NCBI GenBank assembly: GCA_021442155.1
Contig: CM038214.1
Coordinates: 49,172,703-49,236,702 of the forward strand
DNA: 64,000 nt
Direction: 5' to 3'
Source: Cymbidium sinense
Lineage: Eukaryota > Streptophyta > Magnoliopsida > Asparagales > Orchidaceae
In this document: positions 49,339 through 61,400 of the stretch, piece after piece
How positions within the stretch are numbered: the first letter of the stretch is position 1
Layout of the letters: each line of letters opens with the position of its first letter
Notes under the pieces: model-generated
The model's input: only the letters and a program-made list of their open reading frames with translations
What the model was told of the DNA's origin: nothing
Databases searched by the model: none
Position numbers and translations under genes: made by a program

Positions 49339-49850
49339 ATCCAGGAGGATCAATCAGACCCACTATGTTAGTACCCCAACACTCCAATGGCCATGAGGCC
49401 AATGTAGGATGTAGAATGTTGGGTGGTTGGTGTAGGGCCACACTGTGTATTTGACATTGGTGGCATCACCTAGCTGTATCCATGCAATATTTGATCATCG
49501 ATGGCCAATAGTATCCTAGTCTCTTGATCATGGCTTTTATCTTCGGATTAGATTAGTTGGCTCCACATAATCCTGAGTGTACCTCGGTCATGATCTTATG
49601 GGATTCATGCTTGTCTAAATAACATAACCACATATGATCGAAAGACCGGTGATATAAGACACCATCCACAACAACATAAGAAAGTGCTCTATGCTTCATC
49701 CGATGGGCTTGTGACTTCCCTTGAGGTAGTTTGCCTTTATTTAGTAATCCATGAATGGTTGCCTCCAATCTTACTCCTCATCCTTCTTGGTAAGGGCAAC
49801 CTCCCCTTCAAGAGAGTAATTTTTGATGAGTTCAATATCAATAAGGGATA
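49339..49850 (-). pseudogene. Integrase N-terminal fragment (M2)
   Basis: The 71-codon piece 49768-49553 reads MEATIHGLLNKGKLPQGKSQ, RALSYVVVDGVLYHRSF and HKIMTEVHSGLCGAN, the zinc-finger region. Beyond a frameshift, HPTFYILHWPHGHWSVGV in one frame and ECWGTNIVGLIDPPGSN in another follow. The first catalytic Asp position (Asp in the WGxD motif) is Asn here and Tyr in P. Homology to P ends at about 49338. Confidence 0.78.
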
Positions 49851-49989
49851 AGACTTGTCTATTTTGGACTTTTATTGATATAAACTCATCGTTCGAACAT
49901 GCCAACTCCTTGGAAAGCTTGGATAAAGCATGCACTATGATGTTCTCTCCTCGAGGAATCTTATAAATGGTAACCTCTTAGATTTGGGC

Positions 49990-50316
49990 CAACAACTCCA
50001 TGGTGTACTTGTGGCAGTGATGGAACTTGAGCTTTATAACCTTATAGAACCTAGTGATTTCATTGATGACTAGTTGAGAATCCTCAAAGATGTTGATGTT
50101 CTAGATGCTTAGAGTAATAACTAACTCTAGACCACCAATCAGAGCCTCATATTCAGCTTCATTATTGGTGCAAGGATTGGACATATGACATGAGAATTTC
50201 ATCACATCACAGTCCAGAGTTATGAGAACTATCCCAACCCCTGCCTTTCCTTGAATAGTAGATTATGGCTCTTCTCCTCTTTGAGAGGAAGCCGCACCAT
50301 CAAAGTACATCTCCCA
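49990..50316 (-). pseudogene. Archaeal-type RNase H (M2)
   Basis: The minus strand from 50316 reads WEMYFDGAASSQRGEEP-stop, then GKAGVGIVLITLD, NNEAEYEALIGGLELV (about 50170-50143) and IFEDSQLVINEI (about 50090-50068). Three catalytic acids are kept. The fourth, in the VDAL motif, is His (IIVHALSKLSKE, about 49930). Better conserved than the ordinary RNase H beside it. Confidence 0.82.
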
Positions 50317-50990
50317 ATAGCGAATTTTAGTATCCCCTATGTTCATGATTTGTTCATCAGGGAGATCATCACTAAGAGAAGACTCAGTAGGAAGTGGGTG
50401 TGCTGCTAAGAAATCCGCTAGTGCTTATCCTTTCACCACATGGAGTGGTATGAAGATAATGTCAAACTGTGAGAGGATCATGGACCATCATGCCAACCAT
50501 CTAGATATCTTCAACGATGTCATGTGATACTATAGTGAATTGATCCTAGAAATTAAGTTCACCTTATGAGAAAGCATGTAGTGCTATAGCTTTTGAAATG
50601 CATAGATTAAAACTAGGCAATGCTTCTCAATAAGTGGATAATTAGCCTAAGAAGGGATTAGACTATGACTGATGTAGTAGAGTGCATTTTTCTTCCATTA
50701 GTCATTGGCTTGGGTCAACAAAGCACCATGGGATTCATCTAATATATTAGTGTAAAGTATGAATGACTTGCCCAAGATAAAGGATGCTAGAACCAATGAC
50801 ATCATTAGGTAATGCTTAATGTCTTCAAAGGCATGCTCACACTTGTCATCCCTCTTAAACTTGGCATCAATTTTTACAAGTGTTGAGAATGGCTGACATC
50901 TTCCTAATAAGTTGGATATAAAGCATCTTAGATATGCCAATGGCCCATGGAATGATCTGATTTGAGTTAAAATTTTAAGGGGTGGAATTT
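50317..50990 (-). pseudogene. Gypsy RNase H domain (M2)
   Basis: The 80-codon piece 50940-50698 reads MAYLRCFISNLLGRCQPFST, KRDDKCEHAFEDIKHYL and SFILYTNILDESHGALLTQ. Further on the minus strand are HYMLSHKVNLISR, WSMILSQFDIIFIPLHVVKG and a TAA where P has TAG, before ALADFLA. It is inactive by multiple stops. Confidence 0.8.
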
Positions 50991-51793
50991 CTAATATCGC
51001 CTTGATCTTCTCCGAATAAATTTCGATTCCCCGGTGTCAAAGAAAAAACCCAAGAAATTTTCTTGAAGCTACTCTGAATGCACACTTCAAGCGGTTCATT
51101 TTGAGGTTAAATTGTCTTAACTGTTCGAAAACTATGCTCAAGTCAAAGAGACGGTCTTCCTTTTCTATACTTTTGACCACGAGATCATCGACATAGAACT
51201 CAACTTGATGATGAATGACTAGTCAAAGATTTGAGTCGTTGTCTGCTGGTATGTGGCACCAACATTTTTAAGGCTAAAAGACATGACCTTATAGTAATAG
51301 ATTCTGATCGGTGTTCTAAAGCTGTGTTTCTTTCATCTTCAGGGGGCCATATTTATTTGATTATACCCAGATGAGCCATCCATGAAAAAGAAGATGCATG
51401 AAATGAGGCAATGTCCACCATCAGCTTTGGGATTGGTAGTGGAAATTCGTCTTTTGGACATGCCTTATTTAAATCCCTAAAATTGACGCATATGTGAATT
51501 TGAAAATTATTTTTCTTAATTGGGATGATGCTGGCTAACCAGGTAGGGTATTTTTCTTCCTGGATGAAGCCAGCATCTGTTAGTTTCTTGACTTCATAAA
51601 TGACTTGTTGTTCTATATCTAAATGCATGTGTCTAGGAGGTTGCATGATAGGGTTAGCAGTAGGTTCTATTGTTTGTTTATGGACCGCTACATTGGGAGC
51701 TAATCTAAGCATCTCTTCATATCTCCATGCAAAGTAGTCCTTAAACTTAATCAATAGCCTAATTAAGTCATTGGTTTTAATTTCATTCAACAA
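50991..51793 (-). pseudogene. Reverse transcriptase (M2)
   Basis: The 146-codon piece 51793-51353 covers NEIKTNDLIRLL, YEEMLRLAPNVAVHKQ, QQVIYEVKKLTDAGFIQEE, FRDLNKACPKDEFPLPIP and ASSFSWMAHLG, a frameshifted form of the FMDG region. Further on, VEFYVDDLVVKSIEKED carries the intact YVDD box (about 51205-51180), followed by LKMNRLKCAFRVASRK and GIEIYSEKIKAILEIPP. It matches P closely enough to identify which P stops were Gln codons. Confidence 0.88.
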
Positions 51794-52828
51794 AGAAATC
51801 TTGATGTATGTCGGTGTGGATCTTCTTACGTTCTAAGTTGATTTCCTTAAGCTCATCGATGGTTGACTTCGATCTCTTCTTCAAATTGCGGTGCATCTTT
51901 GTCTTCAAAATCATCTAGATCATCGAAGTTTCTAATGACTCCTCATATTAGTTAATGTAATTTGAAAAGAACCTATCAGATTCCAAATGATTGGTGATGA
52001 CTAAGCAGTAATCGTCATCATCGACTGGACCCATCGTATCGAATCCTAGTCCCGATCTTGATTGAGAGCTTTTGCATTTGTTCTTATATATTCCTTCAAA
52101 GTAGTTGGACTTGTGCTTTGACCAAGTATGTGGTATTAACCTTTTTTTTATGCAAGTACCAATTATATGAATCATCCTCAAGTTCTACATCAACTTTTTG
52201 ATTTAAGGATGATGCTCCCGAAGAACCTCGAGTCTTCACACGTGGATGACTAAATTCCTTAACTACTAAACCCTCAACTTTTTGAGAGGAAAGTTGAGTT
52301 ATAGCTAAGGTTCCCAACTGATGCCAAATTATTTAATATATAGACTTGGATACACTAATGCTTTTCTTTGGATCTTAGTCTTCATCGCTATCTGGCTTAA
52401 GTATCACCTCCAAGGGAATCTACTACTAAGGAGAGTTGGCTGGCATGCTAACCATATAAGACTTATTCTATGAACTAGTTTCTAAGTTTATATGGATAGC
52501 AGGTGTACTCTTGGTAACTGAGACATATCTTCTATTGGGTGGTTAATAAGGAGGTTTTAATTCACAGGGCATCACAGTGGCCTCTTCTCTGCCTGGTGGA
52601 GGTGGGTTCATCTTACCCCTATGTATGAGATAATACTATGGGGTGGAATCTAATGTTAGGCTCCACTTCCTCCTCCAATTCTATTTTCGCTTCCTTTCAT
52701 TTTCTTTTTCATTTTGTCTTTCCTTTTATTTCTCTTTTTCTCTTTATTTTTATTTTATTTTTACTTTTCTTTTATTTTTATTTTATTTTTAAACTTTGGC
52801 TAAGTTTGCGAGAATAAACTTATTAATT
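51794..52828 (-). pseudogene. Protease-to-RT spacer of pol (M2)
   Basis: Pieces are 52181-51948 (TWSKHKSNYFEGIYKN, VDDDDYCLVITNHLES) and 52317-52096 (MGTLAITQLSSQKVEGLVVK, GSSGASSLNQKVDVELEDD). The T/C-rich tract at 52660-52795 encodes the lysine-rich linker on the minus strand. Same order as in P and M1. Confidence 0.75.
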
Positions 52829-53089
52829 TTATGGGAGGTAGTTAGCGGCATCATCATCTATGCCGGCCTTATGAATTGTAAATGACTTGAGATCTCCTTT
52901 GACACAATAGATGATCCCACCTCTGACGAACTTCATACACTGAAGTAGAGAGGATGGAACTATGTTGTTCTCATTTATCCATGGTCTCCCTAGCAAACAT
53001 TCAATGATATATCCGAGTATATAATATGAAACTTGGCTTTGGTCTTCCAATAATTTATCTCCAAGAGCAACACTATGGAGCTTAAGGCA
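52829..53089 (-). pseudogene. Aspartic protease C-terminal half (M2)
   Basis: The minus strand reads HSVALGDKLLEDQ, QVSYYILGYIIECLLGRPW (cognate of EAKFYIIDLNTSIAFLGRPW in P) and CMKFVRGGIIYCVKGD. The open piece is 53050-52829. Homology runs up to AAGGCATGTTGAC on the + strand, where the LTR-like insert begins. The other half resumes at 60463. Confidence 0.75.
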
Positions 53090-56000
53090 TGTTGACTAAA
53101 CTTTTAGAGTCATTCAATCTTCCCATCTTAGACTTAGAGTCTTCTATACACTAAGACTTCCCTAGTCATAAGACACTTCTAACAATTAGGTAAACACTTA
53201 ATCCCAAAGACTTAGAAGGGTTAACCTTAGGATTAGGTTATGCCTTATGGATTAGGATAATCCACCTACCCTACAACCCAAATCCAATCCATGTTCACCT
53301 TCTCAAACAAAACCTCAAGTTCAATTCAAACATCAAATTCAAATCCAAATCCAAAACCAAATTCCAAAACCAAATGATTGAAGCCCATGATCAAATCAAA
53401 CTTGAAAACCTTCTAAGCCATATGATCTATCCCATGGACTTAGCCAAATCTTAATCCAAATCAATCCAAAATCAATCAATTTTCTCATAATCAATTTATA
53501 GTTTCAATCATCTTCCTAAATATAAATTAAGTCTACATTCAAATGATCAAAACTAAATCAAACTAAATCAAATTAAATCAAAACCTTTCTTAAGCCATAT
53601 GACCTATCCCATGGACTTAGCCAAATCTTAATCCAAATCAAGTCAAACTCAATTAATTTCTCACAAATAAATCATATTTTCAATTATCTTCACAAATTTA
53701 AATGTAATATACATTTAAATCATCAAAACAAAATCAAATCAAATCAAAATCCAAATTTAAGCCACATGACTCAACTCCATGGACTTAGCCAAATTCCTTC
53801 ATTCCAAAACCCAAATTCAATTGATTTTCACATGAATCAATCATACCTTCAATCATATTCACAAATATAAATGAAATCTACAATCATCAAGCCAAACCAA
53901 AATCAACCCAAGTCAAACCCAACTTAACCCTTTTGACTTGAATTGTTCAAATGATCCAAAACCCATTTGAACCCGAGTGCAATTAAATTTATATATAAAT
54001 CCCAAATCATATATAAACTCAACTAAATCAAACTCAACCCAAAATCAAACCAACTAAACCCAATTGGTCCACTTGACCCCAAAGTGGTCAATTTGACCTA
54101 TTTGAGCCAAGTTCTAATCCTACCAAATTGGATTGAACCAAGTACATCAAAACCTCCCATCATGATTATTGATCACCAGGTTGATCAATTATCACAAATG
54201 AGTCAAACCAAGTCAACTTGGTCATTTGACCAAGTAAACCAACCTTACCCATATGAACCCAAATAGCCAATTTACAACCTAAGTCAAATCCCTTGAAACC
54301 AATGATTCATACCAAATCAAAATAAAAAATATTTGAATATGACTTGATAATCAATTGAGTCAAACCAGACCCAGTTGGCCCTTTTCACCTAAGTTGACCC
54401 AAATTGACCTAAAAGATTAAATTGGGTCAAATCAAAATATAAACTAAATTGATTGCAACCAATGGCTCAAGTTTATTCCAAATTGATTGTTGAACTTGAC
54501 CGCAATGATTGGACCCAATTGAACCCAATTGACCACTTAGCCCAAATTGACCTAAATGTTGAAGTTGGCCTAAATCAAAACCAAATCCAAATTAATTGAA
54601 ACCAAAGCCTACAATCATCATCAATTGGTCAACTAAACCCAAATCAACACCCAACCAAAGCCAATTTGACCAATTTGGTCAAATTGGTCAACTTAACCCA
54701 TTTGACCCAAATGAATTCAAATGAGCCAAAATAAAATCTAAGACAAACTTAACCAAACCATTGAACCAAAACATCCCAAATGATTATATGAACTTGACTC
54801 GACCTTTGGTTTGACTGAATTTGACCAATATGTCAAGTTGACCAAACATAACCCAATTTGATCTAAATGAGTCAAATTGAGCCAAACCTAACCAAATAAA
54901 CTCCAATTGACTTGAAATTTGGGCTAACCCACTTTTGGCTCATTTTAAATATGTACAAATCAAATTTAATGCCAAATGATCATTCTACCCTTAAGTCAAT
55001 GTCATCACATGAGACAAATCACCCATGAAAGTGGTCATTTCCATTCCTTGGCCACTTGGTACTCTCTCAATGGTCCACTTAGGCGACCGCAACCTAACCC
55101 ATGGGGTGGATGGGTTATGACCCATGGGAGGTGAAATCGTTCACCCTCCCATTGGAGAATTTGAAACCCATAGGACACCCGATTCCTTCTTGCGCCACCT
55201 CCACCTTCAATCAACCAAGCGAGCGAACTCACCTCCTCCTTAACTCCACGAGATGGTCAAATAGCCATTAGAAGCCAAAACCTATTCCACCATCTGATTA
55301 AGATGAAAGGGGGTATACACCCCCTCATTTTCACTCAAACACACACAAAAATCATTCCTTAGAGCCCTAGCTACCCAAGACGAGCCACTAGAGCCATTCC
55401 CTAGGCTCCCAGGCTCGTTCCTCGATCAAAAAAGCCATTCCTGTCTATCCTAAAATAGGACTCTCCCATTTCTAGCCTAACGTCCCCATTTCTTCATAAA
55501 CCTTAGATTAACTTTGCACGCACCTCCCCTATGCCTCATCTAGCAAGAACAAATCCTCTCCCATGCTTGTCGAGCACTAGATGTGGGACTTCGATCAAAG
55601 CTGAGCTCCAAATTATCGGTTCTTGGCCTTCTGAGTGAACGTCAAGGAATTAATCCAATTACTACTCAACATGGTTTCATCTCCATTAGATGAAGCTTTC
55701 TCAATCATTCGAGCCACTGGTCTTGAGCTCCGGTGAGGTATGCTTCCAAAACTGATCCTTAGGCAAAAATGGGTTGGAGCATTTTAAAGAAAACTTGCAT
55801 CTCGTGTGATCTTGACCATTAGATCCCCACCGATCGATGTCGTGAAGGTCTGAGATCTTTTTGGAGTTGATCCAAGCTCGAGTATGCTCAGATCAAGTGA
55901 GTAATGGTGGACATACTCCATTCTCCCTTACTTACGTGATGATATATAACACACCGTCTGTTTCGCATGATCAGAATGGATGATCATGATTAGATCCACT

Positions 56001-59000
56001 AGATCGATCTAATTTAATCTTATTAAGTTGTGAGATTAATCGCAACCATTTGATATAAATAGCGAATGAGAAAGTGCATCCGCTGCCGCCATGTAGGTGC
56101 TAAGTCGGATAAGTTTTAAGTAGCCAACCTGGCGGTGCCATGTGGAAAGCATCTTGCATCGGCTCCATGGCTAATAGATTAGGCTTTAATTAAGCTTAAT
56201 TAATCATTTTTAATGGCTAAAACTTCTAAAAATCATAGAGAAATAAAAAATACAAATAAATACTCATTTTAATGGTATTTCTAAAGAGAATTAATTAAAA
56301 ATGATCTTAACTATATTTGAATAGTAATTAAGGTTTAATTAAGGGTTAATTATAAAATTAATTAGCTTAATTACTCATTAATTATTTGAGAAATTAATCC
56401 TAAATTTTATGGGTTAATTTAATGGGATGACATCTGCCTCCCATGATTTTCTTGGCATTTATTGCTAACTTAATTAGGAAAATTGACTAATTAAACCTTA
56501 ACTACTCTTTTAATTTAATTAATGATTAATTAATCTAATGAATAGTAATAAATTGGTTAATTAAGTTTATTAATCATTATTCAACAATTTGAACTAAGGA
56601 ATAGGGTTGGGACCCCTTTCCCTAAGTTCATTTCACACTTTTTTTAAAATAAAATTAATTAAGATTTAACTAATTAATTAAATCACTTAATCAAATTGAA
56701 ATCATAATCATATCAGACCTTAATTAATTAAATAAAGGGGTTAATCTTTAGGTGTTTAATAACCTAAAGGAGTTTATTGAAATTATGGTTAGTTCATAAG
56801 TGTGGAAAACCACAAAAGTAATCAATTAAGTCCCTTAATCTAATTAACTATTAATCATGATTTAATTTCATTATGCCCTTTTATTTCTATGATCATTGCA
56901 AGTTTATTTTCCATGCATATCATGTATCATGTTATTTAGTTAATTATTTAATTACTTTAAGGTGACATAGGTAAGAGTAATTAATTTATCTAATTAAGTG
57001 TTCAACTTAATTAACCCATAAAATCAACTTAATAACATTTCCTTAAATTAAATCAAATCACTAATGTAGGAATGGTTTAAAATAGCAAGTAATGATTTCT
57101 CTTCTCCTCTTAAATCAAATCAAATTTAAAATTTAATTAATAAAGAAGCTTTGGTTTGCTTTAAATAATCTTATTTGATTTGATTGTCCTTAGAACTAAT
57201 TTAGTTCAATGAATCAAATGCTTATATTTGATTGTCCTCTTTCAATCATGTTAAATTTGGATGTCATTTGAATTCATGCATCCATCTTTTCAAAATCTAG
57301 TAAAATAAAATGGATTTCCTTTATGTAAGCTTGCATGTGTTGATTTAACTTAATATATGCATGGCTATTATCACTATTATTTCCAAATGTATTTTTCAAA
57401 AGCTTATAAATGAATAATAATGTGTTATGATGCTAGTTATAAATACATAAGAAATGCATGTGTTTATAACTTAAGTGTATGAATGTTGAGTTCTCTTTCC
57501 TCTATTCATGTGTTGAAGGTCATTTGATTACCTCACTTCCCTAGTTTAACAATGACACATACCCATTTGATTTCATTCTTATGTATTTCAACATTAGAAT
57601 TTTGATAGAGCTTTAATTCATATATATTAATAATTCAATAAAAAATATACAATCCCAAGAATATGATTTGTCGCTTACTTCCTATGTTCATGTATATGAA
57701 TTAAATATGTTTGAATGCAAATGAGTATATATTCTATACATCCCGAGAATACAAGGCTTTAGCTAGCTCCAAGGAGGTCATTTGCTTACCTCACATCCAT
57801 GGTTTAACAACGGTACATGCCTATTTAATTTCATTCTTATGTCCCTTTTGTATAAAAATGTGGATAAAGTTTTAAATTAATATGTTTAAATAATTAAGTC
57901 AAATAAAATATAAATTCTAAACATACACATACATTCATCATTTAAGCATACTAAAATATGTTGCATGTATAGATAAACTTAGGAGTAAATCATATGGATA
58001 TTACATGTAATGGAAAGGAATGATTTAATATATGTAATGTGCTAGTAATTCAATTAAATTAATCTTAAGATGCCTTTCACTTTGAATAGGATTATTTAAA
58101 AGTGAACTAAACTTGGATTAATTAAATCATTAATAAGCCATTCATAAAGAAGAATAAATCAAATTAAAATACTTTAGAAAGTGACTTAAGGTAGGGAGAA
58201 AAGGGAAATCCCCTTTCCTCTTTTTTAACACTTAGTTGTTAAGTGTAATAAAATAAAATAAAAGAAAATACAAATTAAATTTCTCAAATAAATTAAACTA
58301 CTTCAAGTGAAATCAACCTTTCATGTTAAATTGAATCCTTCACACTTAGAAAATACAACACTAATGCCTAACAAGACTTACCACACAAGCCTTAATGCAT
58401 TAGAATTAAGTCACCACTTAGCTCTAAGTTAGGATGGTGTATGATGTGATGTATGTTTTATTTATGATGTATTATTTTAGATTGGATGTTAGGGTGTATG
58501 CATTGAGGCTGGATGATAGGCCAATATGAGCCTAATCATATTTTCTATAGGAGATTATGCTTAAGGGATGCTTAAAACTAAATTTGAATGCTCTTTTTTT
58601 AGGTTGCTTAAATCATTAAGCATAATCCAAGTTAGGATAGGTGGGCTTAGTTACCCATGTGTAGGGTGCTAAGTCCAAATTATAAATACAACTGCTTGGG
58701 ATTATATATATATAGTTAACCTCTATTTTACTGGTGAAGTTAGATTTGATTTTTCCATAGAAATGCAATTTTTGTAATAGGAATTAAGATTAGTGCTATG
58801 AGGGATTAGGATGAGTAATGGCTAGAAAGTTTTGTCCTAGAGTACCTTGTGATGCCTTTGAAGCAAGTACCATCCAAATCAAAGAAGCAACCAAATTAGA
58901 AATGGAGATATGAAGAAAGAAGACTCCAATAGCATTTAATACAATTATAATTATTCTTTCATATTCCAGGTTGTATATGGGTAAAGCTCGGCTACCCATC

Positions 59001-60462
59001 TTTCCTCTCTTCAGTTTGTATAGAGGTACCCTATTGCACCAGCCTTTTATTCTTTTATGATAGTTTATATAATTATTTGATGTTATGATTACATTGTGCA
59101 TTAGGACGGCTTGCTTTCTATAGTTTCTTAAATTATTGATGTGTTAATGTGTGGCTTGGATATGATTAGGCACTTAAAATAAAAATAACCTTTCTACCAA
59201 AATAATCACTTATAATTAAATCTTAAACAACTCATAACCTCATCTTAAAGCCTAAAAAATAAATATGATAATTAAAAGATTTAGCAACTCATTAGCTGTA
59301 TGGTTGTATGTTTCACATCATTCATGCATATTCTTTTTCTCTTTAACATGAAGGATCTCCATCCTTGCACAATAAATGATTGCTTGACCTGTGAGGGCAC
59401 CCTTATGGTGGAGAACACCTTCTTCTAACTGATTTGACCCATAACCAATTTCATCATGCATTTAGGCATAAGAAATCCTAAAGCCTTTATCAAAATGATG
59501 TGTCTAAAATGAAATAAAATTTGAAAAGATTTTGCATCTATAGATTAAGTCATATGCTCATACGACTCATGCTCTAGTCTCTTAGGGAGTGTGTTTAGCA
59601 CTTTAGTCTCTTTCAAATTAAATAACTACCCTAACTATCTTATAATTCATAAGATCGGACTACATGATTTTAAAATCATAGGAGGAGTTAGCTGGCGGCC
59701 ACTCCAGACGATTATAAGTCCAGAAGTCATACAATTTATTCTCTTATGGAGGTACACCCTTACATCCACATGTCGCTTAGATTTACGTCGTGCTTTAGCT
59801 AATACTAAAGCTCCCTAAATTTAAGATTCGAAGTAGCCATTTCCTTCGGGTGACTAGCATAAATCCTCACCTCTTAGGCATTCCCACAACCTTATGTTGG
59901 TGGATTATAAGCCCTAGTGATCTAATTAAATTTCAACATAAAACATATAAATCTCCTCAACTTCAAAATTATAAAGACCAACCATAGGATAGATTGGAAT
60001 GCTCACTAGGCTTCTTAGTATCATGAGAATTTCCTACTTATTTCATTTGGATTTAAAAAAATTGTCTTCTCCTTGAACTTTCTGAGTTGATTTTCCAAAT
60101 ACAACCAATCTTTTGATAATCTAACATTGAAATATTTAAAGATGATAATTATTTACTTTAATCGAGAGTATTCTTAAAAAAATCCATTTCTTAAGATGTA
60201 ATTAACTATGGTGGCTTTCCTCCATAACGAACTTAAGAACCTGGTTTAATATAAACTTTATTTTATTCATTCATGTAAAGTAAGAGACATATCACATTAA
60301 GACCCTTCATGCCTAAGAAGTCCTTATTATGTGATTAGGTCCATGCCTATATCTTTTGAGATAGTACATCATACCTCAATGTTATACCCGATCACCTCAA
60401 AAAGTACATCCCCTATGATCTGCGTGGTGTCCCCCCATACATCCAAAAATAAATACTACAAG
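53090..60462 (+). mobile_element. Long LTR-like insert in the M2 protease gene
   Basis: Starts TGTTGACTAAACTTTTAG and ends about ...ATACTACA, i.e. TG...CA. The flanks AAGGC-A (left) and AAGGC-C (right) look like an imperfect 5-bp target duplication. Its start matches the LTR at 46118, so I infer a solo LTR of a P-like Tat element, about 7.4 kb. It holds the TTGACC-rich part (54060-54900), one copy of the 1.3-kb unit that is doubled in M1, remnants of the 240-bp repeats (57517, 57750) and a TATA-like site at 58681. No coding frames are credible. Confidence 0.6.
58620..59060 (+). promoter_or_regulatory. Putative LTR promoter region
   Basis: TATAAATA at 58681-58688 lies in the same conserved context as the one at 10713: GTGGGCTTAGTTACCCATGT upstream and CAACTGCTTGGGATTATAT downstream, then TTCCAGGTTGTATATGGG. 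It is probably the U3/R part of the insert. Function is inferred from position only. Confidence 0.42.
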
Positions 60463-60680
60463 GCCATCTTGCCTTGTTCATTTAATCCTTTCAACATCAT
60501 CATTTCTTTTTGGAGTTTGGAGATGTTGATCCTCAAGTAGGATAGGCTTCTTAGACTCATAATGTTGACTGATACACATGGGTCAACCAAAATTTTGAAT
60601 AACCTATATTTTCCAACATCCACTATAATATATAGAGGCGGTTGTGCTCGGTAGTCCCTTTGAGTAAGTATTCATCGCTG
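60463..60680 (-). pseudogene. Aspartic protease N-terminal half (M2)
   Basis: The minus strand reads RLFKILVDPCVSVNIMSLRS then LSYLRINIS, and LNEQGKMAL at the edge of the insert. The Asp is kept, but the triad is D-P-C instead of D-S/T-G. It joins the C-half at 53089 across the insert. Confidence 0.72.
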
Positions 60681-61400
60681 AATGTAACTCCTAAGATATC
60701 CTTCAAGTGGTATGCCTCCTCTTTAGTAATAGTCAGCTGAGCTAAGCATATCTCTATCTAAAATAAGGCCTTGATAAGAGATTCCCTCATCTCATAAGAG
60801 TGTCATATATGCTTAACATAGCTGGAAACTTTCTAAGGTGAGCCAGGACATTGTAATCAACTCTGGCTTGGTCCTCCACAAGCATATCCATGAGTGGAGC
60901 ATCCTATAGAGGGACTTTCTACTCACTGGAACCAATGACTTTCTTACCCTTATCCTGAGGTGCTACCCTAGGAGGTAAAACTTTGCCACTACGTAGATTG
61001 ACTTCAGTGACATCTTGGAAAGATGAGCTTATGGAACGTTCTACCTTTTCATCAGACATACCTATAGCTTCTCTTATAGGATCCTCAGAGTCCGTTGACT
61101 CCAAGTCAATCTCAAGAGGTAAACCTAATTGATTTAGAGGGGGATAGTCTAACTCTAATCAGAAAGGAAATGATCAAAACTACTAGAGCTATTATTTTTA
61201 TTTAGACTCGAAGAGCTTTCGATAGGAATAAAATCAAGAGCATCAAAAGTAGACAATATATAAGTAGAATCAACTTTCTTTATTAATTTCTTTTTGGGTG
61301 GAGGTAGATGATAGAAATCAAGTAAAGTAAGCATGGTAAGAGATTTAGTGCCCTTATCCATAGATACAAAGCTCATATCAGTAGAAGAGGTGGTAGCTGC
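60681..61400 (-). pseudogene. gag-protease linker (M2)
   Basis: Open pieces are 61104-60919 (MESTDSEDPIREAIGMSDEK, TEVNLRSGKVLPPRVAPQ) and 61376-61155 (MDKGTKSLTMLTLLDFYHLP then a Ser/Asn-rich stretch). Same order as in P at 38180-38967. Confidence 0.72.
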
